Source: Nelumbo lutea (Eukaryota; Streptophyta; Magnoliopsida; Proteales; Nelumbonaceae). Taken from it: a stretch of DNA of 64,000 nt. A program made the position numbers and the translations under genes. Shown piece after piece: positions 46,261 through 56,339 of the stretch. The notes beneath the pieces were generated by a model that saw nothing but the letters and a program-made list of their open reading frames with translations, searched no databases and was not told the DNA's origin. Position 1 is the stretch's first letter. Each line of letters opens with the position of its first letter. Where the stretch lies: positions 79,394,383 to 79,458,382 of the forward strand of contig JAKGHH010000002.1 of NCBI GenBank assembly GCA_022828595.1, read 5' to 3'.

Positions 46261-46800
46261 TCAGGATAGGGCATCGGTCTCAGTGTTCCCGGATCTCGGG
46301 ATCTGCTTGAAGAAGTAGGACTGGAAGTTGAGTAGAGCCTCTCTGACTTTGGCTAAGTAGGCAACCATGGTTGGATCGCGAGCTTCATATTCACTAGTGA
46401 CCTGGTTGACCACGAGCTGGGAGTCGCTACAAATAATGATGTGCTTAGCTTTTACTTTACTCACTAGGGCCAGTTCAGCTATCAACGCCTCGTACTCCGC
46501 TTCATTGTTGGATGCAACGAACTTGAAGCGTAGCGCATACTCCAATTTCACACCGCTTGGCCCGTATAGAACGATTCCACCCTGCTACAGTACTGATTTG
46601 ATGAGCCATCCACAAGGAGGATCCAGGGCTCCTCATCCCAGGTCGGGTTCGGTCTAACCAGGAGAGAGGTCGTGCTGGTCAAAGCTTCCTCACTGTGCTC
46701 AGGCTCATCCAACCTAGGGACTTCGGTGCTGAAAGTGCATTCCATGACAAAGTCAGCTAAGGCTTGGGCCTTGATAGCAGTTCGCGGCTTGTACTAGATG
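46261..46800 (-). pseudogene. Gypsy archaeal-type RNase H, inner element
   Basis: The minus strand reads WILLVDGSSNQ (catalytic Asp), then a frameshift, YALRFKFVASNNEAEYEALI (catalytic Glu), IIICSDSQLVVNQV (Asp) and EYEARDPTMVAYLAKVREAL. This is the extra RNase H found in Tat/Ogre-type plant gypsy elements. The frame is broken at 46548. Confidence 0.85.
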
Positions 46801-47741
46801 TTGTACTCGCTGAGTTCGATGGCCCACTTCATCAACCTACCGGAGACCTTAGGCTTGAGCAAGACTTTCCTTAGAGGCTTATTGGTGAGGACGATGATCG
46901 TATGAGCCTGGAAGTATGGTCAAAGTCTCTGAGCTGCAACAACTAGCGCGTATGCCAACTTTTCGATCTCTGGATACCTCGTTTCTGCTTCCTACAACAC
47001 TTTGCTAACATAATAGATGGGTCATTGGACCTGATCTACTTCTTTTATCAGTACAGAGCTGACTACCTCGTCACTCGTGGAGAGGTACAGCTCCAAGATA
47101 TCTCCCTCCTCAGGTTGGGTTAACACCAGTATACTAGCAAGGTACCTTTTGAGCTAGTAAAAAGCGAGTTGGCACTCTTCGGTCCATTCAAAGTCCTTGC
47201 TTCTTTTAATTGCCTTGAAGAAGGGCATGCAGCGATCTACCGATTTAGACATGAAGTGGCTCAGAGTGGCTATGTGGCCGTTCAACCTCTGAACCTCCTT
47301 CAATTTCTGGGGTTGTCTCATATCTAAGATGGCCTTAATTTTATCAGGGTTGGCCTCAATGCCACGTCGGTTGACGATGTAACCTAAGAATTTACCCGAG
47401 GTGACACCAAAAATGCACTTGTTCGGGTTTAATTTCATGTTAAACTTGTGCAAAATTTCAAAAACAAAATGTAGATCTTTTATTAAATCATTCAAAAACT
47501 GGGTTTTGATGACCATGTCTTCTACATAGCACTCTACATTTTCGCTGATCAATGCGGCTCGTGTAGAGTCCGCGGACCATGCAAAAACATCTAAAGCTTT
47601 AAGTAGAAAGCCTACCAGCTGAGATCGTAGAGGCTCCTTAATTAAAGCGTCGATCTGGAGAGTTCGAGCTGGACCGTCTATCAAAGTAGGTAGAGCGACC
47701 GTCTCTTCTATGGGTGTAGCTCGATCTTCATGCTGCTCCAT
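46801..47741 (-). pseudogene. Gypsy reverse transcriptase with central deletion
   Basis: The minus strand starts after PR with the linker ATPIEETVALPTLIDG, PLRSQLVGFLLKALDVFAWSADS. It then jumps directly to NVECYVEDMVIKT, so roughly the first 190 residues of RT (fingers and most of the palm) are absent. The catalytic box reads YVED (47517-47528) instead of YVDD. The thumb and connection follow: FNMKLNPNKCIFGVTSGKFL, NRRGIEANPDKIKAIL, HFMSKSVDRCMPFFKAIK, then LSTSDEVVSSVLIKEV of the first RNase H. It cannot polymerise DNA on established grounds. Confidence 0.9.
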
Positions 47742-47744
47742 AGG

Positions 47745-48206
47745 TCACTCCAACTCAAGGTCGTCAGCCACCTTGGCTTTCCCTTTTAGGGCGGCGATGT
47801 AGCATTTGCCAGACTCGAGCTTGTCACCCCGTGCTACCCCTACTCTGATGTCTGTTGGGAATTTCATAGCCAAGTAGTAGGTGGACACCACTGATTGTAA
47901 AGCATGGGTGATTGGCTGACCTATTATGGCATTGTACGGGGAGGAAGTCATGACCACTAGAAAAGTGTGGTCGAATCTCACAATACTAGGCCATGTGCCG
48001 ACCTCCACAGGTACTATAACTCTCCCTAGGGGCCTGACTTCCTCTCCGCTGAAGCCCACCAAGGGAGTGTTCACAGGCTTGAGATCGCTTTCCCGAAGCT
48101 GAATTTTGTCAAGCGCGGCCTTGAAGAGTATATCTGCCAAACTGCCGGAGTCGACGAGGATGCACCTTACCTCAAAATCATTGATTCTCATCTTTACAAT
48201 GAGCAC
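47745..48206 (-). pseudogene. Gypsy aspartic protease, inner element
   Basis: A minus-strand frame, open for 153 codons, reads LIVKMRINDFEVRCILVDSG, with active-site Asp-Ser-Gly intact, then SLADILFKAAL, TPLVGFSGEEVRPLGRVIVP and SSPYNAIIGQP (the IIG flap/loop). CYIAALKGKAK marks the C-terminal linker. It ends in a stop at the junction to RT. The domain itself looks undamaged; the element as a whole is not functional. Confidence 0.88.
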
Positions 48207-48528
48207 GTCATCATGGGGATACTGGACTCTGCACGCATCATCTTCAGTGAAGAAAATCGATTCCTCTACCCTTGGCCGCTTTGGGGGATTTCGCTCTTCT
48301 CTCTGGGTGGCTGCCTCAGCGGCTGCTCATTTTTCTTGTTGCTGGACTCGGGAGTGTCTCTACCTTGCTCCCCCTGCCATCCTGTTTTATTATCACTTTG
48401 TACAAAATTTCTCAAATACCCGCGATGGGTGAGTTCTTCTGTCTCATCGCAGAGGTTTTTACAATTTTTGGTGTTGACCGTGGTCTCTATAAAATGGCAA
48501 TACAGATTTTTATTTCTAGTATTCGGGT
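48207..48528 (-). pseudogene. Gypsy gag C-terminus with zinc knuckle
   Basis: The minus strand continues gag after the solo LTR: NTRNKNLYCHFIETTVNTKN (a decayed CX2H-type knuckle), LTHRGYLRNFVQ, then a charged linker and EESIFFTEDDACRVQYPHDD, which leads into PR. The frame is mostly open. Confidence 0.75.
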
Positions 48529-50438
48529 TGAAGGGATAGGATATCCATCACATGGATGCCCAAAGATTGCGGAATAAGAGGGTGAATTTCAAAAATTTTT
48601 CTCTCCCTTCAAATGGGAATCAAATTCCCTATTTAGAAAATCATATTTTCAATGATCATTCTTTAACCATAAACAGAACCAGATCTGAACCAAAAGAAGT
48701 AGGGAGGGATAATACCCGATACAGAGAAGCAATATCTCCCAATGGAGGTGTTCACGCCCAAGGAAGGATCCAAAATCTACTCCCACTGAAGATGGCACAG
48801 TGCAGGGTGGAGCAGAATTAGTAGTGTTCTTCCAAAAGAATTTGACCCTTTGCAAGAATCAACTGGATGGCTTGTGAATACAGCTCCAACCAATCTTTTC
48901 TCCAAAAACTGGAGATCAAACTGCTGGAGGTGGCGGCTGCAGGAAGGAGGCGGCAAGAGAGTATTTGCAGGGTCCAGAATTCTCTCTTCTTGTAATCTTA
49001 GCTCTGAAGACAAGAGTGTGTTGCTTGAATCTCTAAAGGTTGCCGCCCCCTCCTCCTTTTATAATCTCAAAGGGATCAGCTCCTAATCCCATTAGGAGTT
49101 GCTAACCCAAATCATATTTGGATTAGAAGTCCCTTTAAGTGATAAGGGATAACCCTTATCTTATCTGCAGATTAGATCAGCCATCTCCTAATCTAATTAG
49201 GAGGCTTCCAGATCTAAATCTTATTTAGATCTTGGACTCTCTAAGTGGATAGGGTCTGAGCCCAATCCTATCAGCTGATCTATCTCAGAATTTGCCTCTT
49301 TAAGTGACTAATCAAATTAGCCCAGTTCGAAATGGGCTTAAGGCCCATTTAAGGTTATGTATTCACTTAGCCTTCCAAACTGCTGCCTAGTTGGGCTTTT
49401 GTATGGTGTGGGACCCAAACATTGATCTACACATCAGCCACATGGGTTTAGCCCAACCTTTGTTATAAGGCCTGGCCGAATACACTGTTATGGACAATGC
49501 ACCCCCTGAAAACCATCTCATGGTCTCTATGGGCCCAACACTTACCCTAAGTGGTCCCTGGGCCAAGCCACCTTGTAACACCCAGGAACTGTGGGCAGAT
49601 GCAAGATTAGCCCATCAGGTATTATCCTCAATGGTCTTACACTTAACCTCTCAGCCCATAATGATCATACACTGCCCGACAAGAGAGGACCTCTCCCTCG
49701 GCTACAAGGAACAGTGTTGCACTCTCTGCTTATATGGATCCCAGGAATTAAAACTTTTGCAAACCTTTTAGAAACCATAATGTATTTACTTTTATATCTC
49801 ATATAAAATATATTTTGCAAAACAAATCTCAACGGTTGAAATCAGCTGCCGGCAGTCTTGGTTTCCATCAGTGAGAGTGCATCTCTGATCATTACCTTTG
49901 TCCGACAAAGGGGCTGATCCTGTCACTATGATCACCCACTCAAATGAATTCTCAGACTGTCCCAACATACCCAGGTTTTGACCCCCACTAAGGATCTCAC
50001 TGATTGGTATATCAAAGACAGCCCAATCCGACACCTAGTGCAGTATCATAATCGAGTCTAGGGGTCGAGTGTAACTTTCCAGTTTTGCCCATCAATCTCC
50101 AAGGTCCAGGGCAATACTGGAAATCAGGTTCAGTTCAAAGATTCAATTAATCCTACACTGTATGTGCCTAAGGTCTAACCCTGGAAGCTGAGACAGGCCA
50201 CCCCAACTGACTTGGTGGCACCACAGTGTCAACCTTGTCAGGATAGGTCTCTCTAGACCAACCCACTAGCTATGAACATTCTAAACTAACACGAGTCTCA
50301 TTAAGTGTCCAGTTTAAGGGTATTACATAGAAACATACCAAGAGAACATGAATCAAATATGCACTTTTATTCATTTACAATAAACTCATAAAGTACATCA
50401 TTTTGATTGAAACTAAGGGCTTACAAAACTATCTAACA
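48529..50438 (-). repeat. Copia solo LTR with TSD CGGGT
   Basis: 1910 bp, starting TGAAGGGATAGG and ending AACTATCTAACA on the plus strand, with perfect 5-bp TSD CGGGT at 48524-48528 and 50439-50443. There is no PBS, PPT or internal sequence on either side, only gypsy gag. It is closest to the LTRs of the youngest copia (25876-27825) in order and wording, including CCAGGAATTAAAAC and TTGTCCGACAAAG. It is best explained by recombination between the two LTRs of a full insertion. Confidence 0.95.
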
Positions 50439-51110
50439 CGGGTCTCCTCTCATCCGAGATGGCCACTTCACATAAGACGCGTCCTTGATTGCCATGAGGA
50501 TTTCTGCTCACTTCGCATTCAAGGGTGTATAGTTCATCCTTTAAGCTGGAGGAGCTCGGAATGACTGGTCTGGCTTTCCTCCCCGAGCTGGTTGTTTCTT
50601 CCTCTTATTGTCCCTGTTAGTAGAAGTCTCACCTTCTCTTTTCCTCTTCTCTGGTGGGTTCTTGTTCTTCTAGTTCATCTCCTTCTCTATTTCGATGAAC
50701 TGGTCCGTGAGCTTGAGGAATTTTGTTACGTCCTGGGGCTTGTTGGCAACCACATGCCACTTGAACTCTTTGTGCGTTATGCCTCTTTTGGCTACTGTGA
50801 GCCTCATTGCGGGGTCTAGATCAAGTATCTATAGACATGCATCTTTGAATCTCTTTATGTAACTGCGGATAGATTCCCCCTCCCATTGGACTATGCCAAG
50901 AAGGCTTTCTTGGGACCTTGGACACCTCTTGCTAGTGATAAAGTGTGAGGTGAAAATCTGCATGAACTGCACCCAACTCTTGATTGTCCTGGGCACGAGG
51001 TTTCTATACCATGTGCGAGGTACTTCCCTAAACGTAGTAGAGAAAGCTACACACATGCAAGACTCACATGAACTTGAAAGATTTGGTGAAAAAAGGCTTT
51101 TTGAAATGTT
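50439..51110 (-). pseudogene. Gypsy gag, N-terminally shortened
   Basis: On the minus strand, about 50 bp after the PBS, gag homology is already in its middle: CVAFSTTFREVPRTWYRNLV, SWVQFMQIFTSHFIT and GEDESLRSY-like WEGESIRSYIKRFKDACL. Then come DPAMRLTVAKRGITHKEF, a Lys/Arg-rich part, and KWPSRMRGDP ending at the solo LTR. The usual N-terminal 200 or so residues are missing. At least three stops occur. Confidence 0.82.
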
Positions 51111-51127
51111 TCCCATAGACAGCGCCA
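51111..51127 (-). other. Primer-binding site region of the inner gypsy
   Basis: The minus strand reads TGGCGCTGTCTATGGGA, two bases from the LTR end. This is the well-known post-LTR motif of Tat-type plant gypsy elements. Confidence 0.85.
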
Positions 51128-51129
51128 AT

Positions 51130-51981
51130 TGATGGTGCACGATCTGGTCACTCCTAGCTGGAAGTGGCTGCGTTCCTAGCTGGCGATGGACGAGAGATAC
51201 CTATGAGGAAGAAGATGAAGGAACCCAAGGGGCTCACTTGATGGGAACACTTCGATGGTTAAGTTAGTAACTGGATTGAAAGCTGGGAGAGAAAGAGAGA
51301 TAGAGTTGCAGAGAAATTAAAGAGCTAGAGTGATGATCACGCAATACCTTCGCCCCTGGGGGTTGGGGTCCTTATATACTAGTATCCTGACATGTCAAGT
51401 GCAACTGCCTCGGAATCTCTGCTGCGGTGATTTGCTATCAGATAACGGCTTGGAGTGGTTGGCCGTTATTTGTCAGAACTAAGCTGGTGGGCGAAGGTGA
51501 TCGTTGCAGAGTACGGTCCTGCCAGAAAAAATAGCCTCCAGGGTTGGTAGGCACAACGCCGCTAGGTGTGAGATGTGGGCATAGTCTCCAGGGTTGGTAG
51601 GTATGGTTGTCAGGCAGGAAACCCCCCGTGATACGCTGAGCTGCTCTGCAGCAAGCTACCTCACGCTAAGCTGCTGGTGATATGCCGAGGTGCTTCTATC
51701 TAAGGCGGGTCACTGAGTTGGCCTACTTAGGTTTGGACAGGAGCACGCTTATTCTGGCTAGGGAGTTGACGAGCTTAACCCGAAGTGTCTTCAGTTCAGG
51801 ATTCTCACTACTTGAGAGAATCTTAGCTCGAGGCAACAGAGTATTATCTTGTAGCGAGCTGCCATTCATGGCGAGTTGTCAGGATGGGTTATAGTGAGCT
51901 CGTTACATTGAGTTGTCACTTATGTCGAGTCACGTCCACATGTCCCCTCATTATGAGGTCAGGCCAAATTACCCTCCATCA
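51130..51981 (-). repeat. 5' LTR of the inner gypsy
   Basis: On the plus strand TGATGGTGCACGATCTGG ... CCCTCCATCA, 852 bp, clearly homologous over its full length to 40876-41725 with scattered substitutions. Confidence 0.92.
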
Positions 51982-53400
51982 AGAGCCAAGGGCAGTACAG
52001 TGGAAACCCTACTCATGCGCTGCTGGTCCAGCACCCAGTCAGCCCCAGAAAGGTTGACCCCTTGATGTCCATAGTAGTATTCAACGAGCCAGCAAGCCCT
52101 CGTCGAAGACCTCTTGGCTCCTCAGCCAAAGTGGTGATCCAGTAGGGTCCCGTGATAATCACTGGAACCACGACTACCACCACCATTTAGAGAGCAACCG
52201 AGATGACGGTGGGCACTCTAGCCACTACAGTCCTCCTCCAAGGGCTGGAGGCCGATGCTATGCCTTTCCCCCAACAATATCAGATCTCCACAATCTCCTC
52301 AGCAATTGCCAAGCCCAAAAGACTCAGGATGTGCCGGTATCTGAGTACTTAGGAAATAGGGCTGACTTGTCCCGTGAAAGATAGAACTTGGACGAGGCCT
52401 AAGCCCCCATTGACCAATGCCTTGGTGATCTTCAAGTGTAGATAGGTGCCATCCAAGACTTGATCCGATAGGTGAAGTAGGACCGAGGTGATGCCTCCAT
52501 TATTTAGAACCCCACATCCATTAAAATGGATGCCTTTACCGACTCCATCACCTCGGAGCCGCTCCCGCCTCACTTCAAGGCTCCCACTTTGGAGACCTAT
52601 GATAGGAGCACTTATCCAGATGACCACTTGGAGAGCTTTAGGGAACTCATGCTCCTCTACGGATACTCCAATGCCCTAATGTTCCAATCTCTCCAACCCA
52701 CCTTCAAGGGAGTGGCACGCAAATGGTTTTCTATGCTCCCTCCTCGGTCCATCAACACCTGGGACCAATTTTTTTACCTTTTTCTCTCCCACTTCATTAG
52801 CAGCCGATAGAAGCGTTGAGAAAACCTCTGAGCATACATCGACTGAGTCAAGAAGGAAGAGTTCAAAGTAAGAGACCTTGACCCCTCTATATCCATGCAT
52901 GCAACCATCAAAGACCTCTGGCCTGGACCTCTCAAATCGACCATCTCCAAGACTTTGCCCAAGAACAAGGCAATATTCTTAAAGGAAGCACAAAAATACA
53001 TTTCTACCAAAGAAGTCAAGGCTAGAAAGCACCTCCATGAACTTGAGGCCAACCCCAACCGAGGGGCCACTAAGAAGAAGAGGAAGGAATGGGAAGGCTG
53101 CGATAGTGACCACACCAACAAGGATAGTGATAAGAAGCTTCTGGCCCCTTCCTTCAGCAAGTATATGCTACTCAACTCCACCCGAACACATATTCTCATG
53201 CAAGTAGGGAAGAAGGAGTACATGAAGTGGCCAACCAAAATGAAGAGGAACCCCAAGAGGGGTAACCCAAAAAAAATACTGCAATTATCAACACGGAACC
53301 AACCATGACATGGAGGACTGCTATGAACTCAAAAAATGAGATCGAGTCCCTCATTCATTGTAGAGCAGCTGCAAGCCAAGGCCCATGCCCATCACACCTT
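51982..53400 (+). pseudogene. Gypsy gag, outer element
   Basis: The plus strand carries the gag core from about 52526: MDAFTDSITSEPLPPHFKAP, YDRSTYPDDHLESFRELMLL, PTFKGVARKWFSMLPP and INTWDQFFYLFLSHF, the standard retrotransposon gag domain that forms the particle. Then come KAIFLKEAQKYISTKEVKAR and a charged stretch up to 53308. The first 500 bp are low-complexity and full of frameshifts. In-frame stops lie near 52808 and 52842. The zinc knuckle (YCNYHGTNHD-like near 53280) is decayed. Confidence 0.82.
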
Positions 53401-54080
53401 GGTAGGAGTCATTGACGTCACCATCAGGGGCATGACCTCGGCCCAAAAAGCATATGCTAGGTAATTCAACATCCAAAGCCTGACACCCAAAAGTCTGAGG
53501 CTGAACGATGTCATCTCCTTCTCCGACGATAACCTACAAGGGGTCTCATTACCCCATACTTACGCATTGGTGGTGTCTATGACCATCGCCCACTACATGG
53601 TGAAGAGGATATTTGTAGACAACGACTTAGTAGACATCCTATTCTATGACACCTTTGAAAAGATGAAGTTGATGCTAAATCAGCTATAGCTAGTTGATGT
53701 GCCACTGGTCGGCTTCTCTGGAGTGGTCATCAAGCCGGAAGGTAAGATCACCCTACCAGTCATAGTAGGGACAGAGCCTCGGCAAGTCCCCAGGATGACT
53801 GAACTCTTGATCATGAAGATAGGCTACCCATACAATAACATCATTGGGAGGCCAACCCTTTGTTCACGCGATCATGCCAACCCTTTGTTCACTCAAGGTG
53901 ATCATCTCGTGTTATCACCTCGCCATGAAGTCCCCACCAAGCATGGTGTCAGAGTAGTTAGGGGGAAACAACAAGCAGCCAGACAGTGCTATGTGGCAAC
54001 ACTAAAAGGCAAGAATAAAGAAGCACTTCCATTGGAGGGGCTCGACCTTAGGGATGAACCAATAAGCCAAGGCTAGTCGA
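53401..54080 (+). pseudogene. Gypsy aspartic protease, outer element
   Basis: The plus strand reads GVIDVTIRGMTSAQKAYAR, ISFSDDNLQGVSLPHTYALV and VKRIFVDNDLVDILFYDTF. The active-site Asp-Ser/Thr-Gly has become Asp-Asn-Asp, so the catalytic triad is lost. Then VPLVGFSGVVIKPEGKITLP, NNIIGRPTL and CYVATLKGKNKEALPLEG as in the inner element. A stop lies near 53687. Within 53850-53890 CCAACCCTTTGTTCAC is duplicated in tandem. Confidence 0.82.
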
Positions 54081-54099
54081 CCGAGGACCTCATCTCGGT

Positions 54100-55255
54100 T
54101 CCCGTAGATGAGGTTAAGCCCGAGAAGACAAGGCGTGTTGGGTCTCACCTTCCTCAAGACACCTTCCGAACTAGCTATGCATGGACCTAAGCTATAGGCC
54201 AGTTTGGAAAAAGAAGAGGAACTTTTCACTAGAGCATTGGAAAGCCATCGGAGAGGAGGTGGACAAGCTACTCGATGCCGTCTTCATCCAAGAGATCTCA
54301 ACAAGGCCTGCCCTAAGGACAACTTTCCTTTGCTAAGGATTGATCGCCTTGTCGATGGGGTACAGGCTGTTAAGATTCATGGATGCCTTCTCTAGATACA
54401 ACCAGATCAAGATGCTGCCCGATGACAAATAGAAGACCTCATTCATCACCGAGCATGATACCTACTGCTATAAGGTAATGCCTTTTGCATTAAAGGATGC
54501 TAGGGCCACCTTCTAGTGGCTGGTGAACAAGGTCTTCAAGGACTAGATGGGAAGGATGCTAGGGCCACCTACGTCGATGACATGATGATGAAGAGCTTGA
54601 AAGCAAGTTAGCACACCTTGGACCTCGGCAAGACCTTTGATGTGTTGAGAAAATACAACATGAAGCTAAACCCTAGCAAGTGTGCCTATGACATCACCTC
54701 GAGCAAGTTCTTGGGTTTCATGGTTAATCAACGAGGCATAGAGGCCAACCTAGAGAAGATACAAGCCATACTTGACATGGAGCCACCTTGGTCCATCAGA
54801 TAGAGACTCACCGGCCGAGTGGCAATTACCAGCCAATTCATGTCGAAGTCGGCTGACCACTGCATACCCTTCTTTTGAGCCATCATGAAGTTGAAGGACT
54901 TCCAAGGAACTGAAGAATGCTAGAAAGCCTTTGAGGAGTTAAAGTCCTACCTCACCTCACCACCTCTACTCACACGACCCCCCCGAGAGAGACATTGCTC
55001 TTGTACCTCTCAGCTGGGGACAAGGTCGTCAACTCTCTTCTAGTACAAGAAGATGAAGGAGTACAAAGGTCATTCTACTATGTCAGCAAGGTCCTCTATG
55101 GCACTAAGACCAGATACCCTAAGTTGAAGAAGCTAGCATTTGAATTGGTGGTCTTGGCTAGGAAACTAAGGCCCGATTTCTAGGCTCATAGCATCATAGT
55201 ACAGCCAACCCCTCAAGTCTATACTCTCCAAACCATAGACCTTGGGTCGGCTAAC
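54100..55255 (+). pseudogene. Gypsy reverse transcriptase, outer element
   Basis: Pieces in order: RDLNKACPKDNFPLLRIDRL (fingers), a heavily frameshifted palm, YVDDMMMKS with intact YVDD (54570-54581), YNMKLNPSKCAYDITSSKFL, VNQRGIEANLEKIQAILDM and QFMSKSADHC. RNase-H-type ALVV-region VSKVLYGTKTRYPKLKKLAFELV and PLKSILSKP/TLGRLT follow in shifted frame. Similarity stops at CTAAC 55251-55255, where the solo LTR sits, and resumes at KW after it. A 19-bp segment is duplicated (see 54493 and 54552). Confidence 0.85.
54493..54570 (+). repeat. 19-bp direct repeat pair overwriting RT sequence
   Basis: AAGGATGCTAGGGCCACCT occurs at 54493-54511 and again at 54552-54570. The first copy is in its normal context (KDARAT, before the QxLVNK-like region). 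The second replaces the codons usually found just before YVDD. Confidence 0.8.
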
Positions 55256-56339
55256 TGATGTGTGTGCATGCTACACATCATTTTTATTATTGTATACATG
55301 GTTTTGATGATGATTTTCAATGGTTTCTACCCTATTTGAGCAGAATTTCAGGAAACTAGTAGTTTGGGACAATCTAGGGTGAAGAAAGCATGAAGACATG
55401 TTGATATGGTGAAAAGGGAAGCATTTCGGCCCACCAAGGATAGCAGCCCAACTGCAGCCCAACTCCAAAAGGTGGCTGACTTTAGAGAATTGAAAGGAGG
55501 TTGAAAGGAAGAGTATAAAAAGAAAAGAAAAAGAGGAGATTAGGGTTCGGACCCCTGAAGACAAAATCAAGAAGAAGAAGTGCTAGAGAAGGGAGAAGGC
55601 TGTTGAATGCGAATTTTAGAGGAGATCAAAGATTGATGCAAAAATCTTAGGTTGTCTTCTTCTTTGATTCTGCAAATTGAATCTTTCTTCCTTTCTTTCT
55701 ATTATGCGAACCATAATGGATTTTAATTGTCATATGTAATTAATATTTTAAGCAGATTCGATTGATTGTGATTCATTCTTGTTTCTTGGATTGCTTGAGT
55801 TGCTTGAGAAAGGGTTTAGGTAACCAGATCAACTAATCAAGACAACGGATTGAATGCATCTTAGAGATAATATGCATGATTCAGTTGGCATTCATTCAAC
55901 AAGAATGGGTTTCCCACGAATTCTTTGTTCGTAATGCATTTAATGTGATTAAATTTCTGATAGAAATATAGGAATTGTTGCTCATAGATAGAGTGGGTTG
56001 TGCTCGAGAGAGGCTGCTCATACAATTAGAGTTTAGCCAACCCAAGACTGAAATCACTTCAATTGGGCAGCTTAATGATTTCATTACTGAACCGGTTCTG
56101 CTAGTTTTTGCATGCAACAATTCCTCTCATCATTAAAGGTGGTCTGATCCGAAAATGCTTAGGGGAGTTTGCTAATTAGGAGTTAGGGTTTTCTTTGTTT
56201 AATCTTTCGATTTGTCAGATAACGAAAGGTTGATTCAGTACTAATAGTTGTTGGATTAATTCCCATGGGAACGATACTCTACTCATCATTATATTACTTG
56301 ATCGTCTAGTGCACTTGCTAGTGTAATCTCTATAAATCA
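55256..56339 (+). repeat. Solo LTR, gypsy type, with TSD CTAAC
   Basis: 1084 bp from TGATGTGTGTGCATG to TATAAATCA, with a perfect 5-bp TSD CTAAC (55251-55255 and 56340-56344). A TATAAAA at 55514-55520 and a late GGGAACGATACTCTACTC ... GTGCACTTGC segment match the U5 style of Athila/Tat-type plant gypsy LTRs. The first 25 bp form an 8-bp stem hairpin. No internal sequence is attached. Orientation is inferred from the TATA box and U5-like end. Confidence 0.88.

Larger units (their letters stand above)
40876..51981 (-). mobile_element. Inner Tat-like gypsy with antisense ORF
   Basis: Minus strand: 5' LTR 51130-51981 (852 bp), PBS 51111-51127, gag, PR, RT, RH, IN, a 114-bp tandem array, an antisense ORF region, 3' LTR 40876-41725 (850 bp). 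Flanking bases GGAGC (40871-40875) and AGAGC (51982-51986) fit a TSD with one change, and gag of the outer element is continuous across the site. Without the copia solo LTR it is about 9.2 kb. Gag N-terminus and the central RT are deleted, so it is non-autonomous. The gene order with an antisense ORF between IN and the 3' LTR is known for Tat-lineage elements. Confidence 0.9.

Noticed and set aside
48106..48577. Three plus-strand ORFs of about 100 codons
   Set aside because: Antisense shadows of gypsy protease and gag on the minus strand; the last runs into the solo LTR.
52774..53256. 160-codon minus-strand ORF
   Set aside because: Antisense shadow of the gypsy gag on the plus strand.
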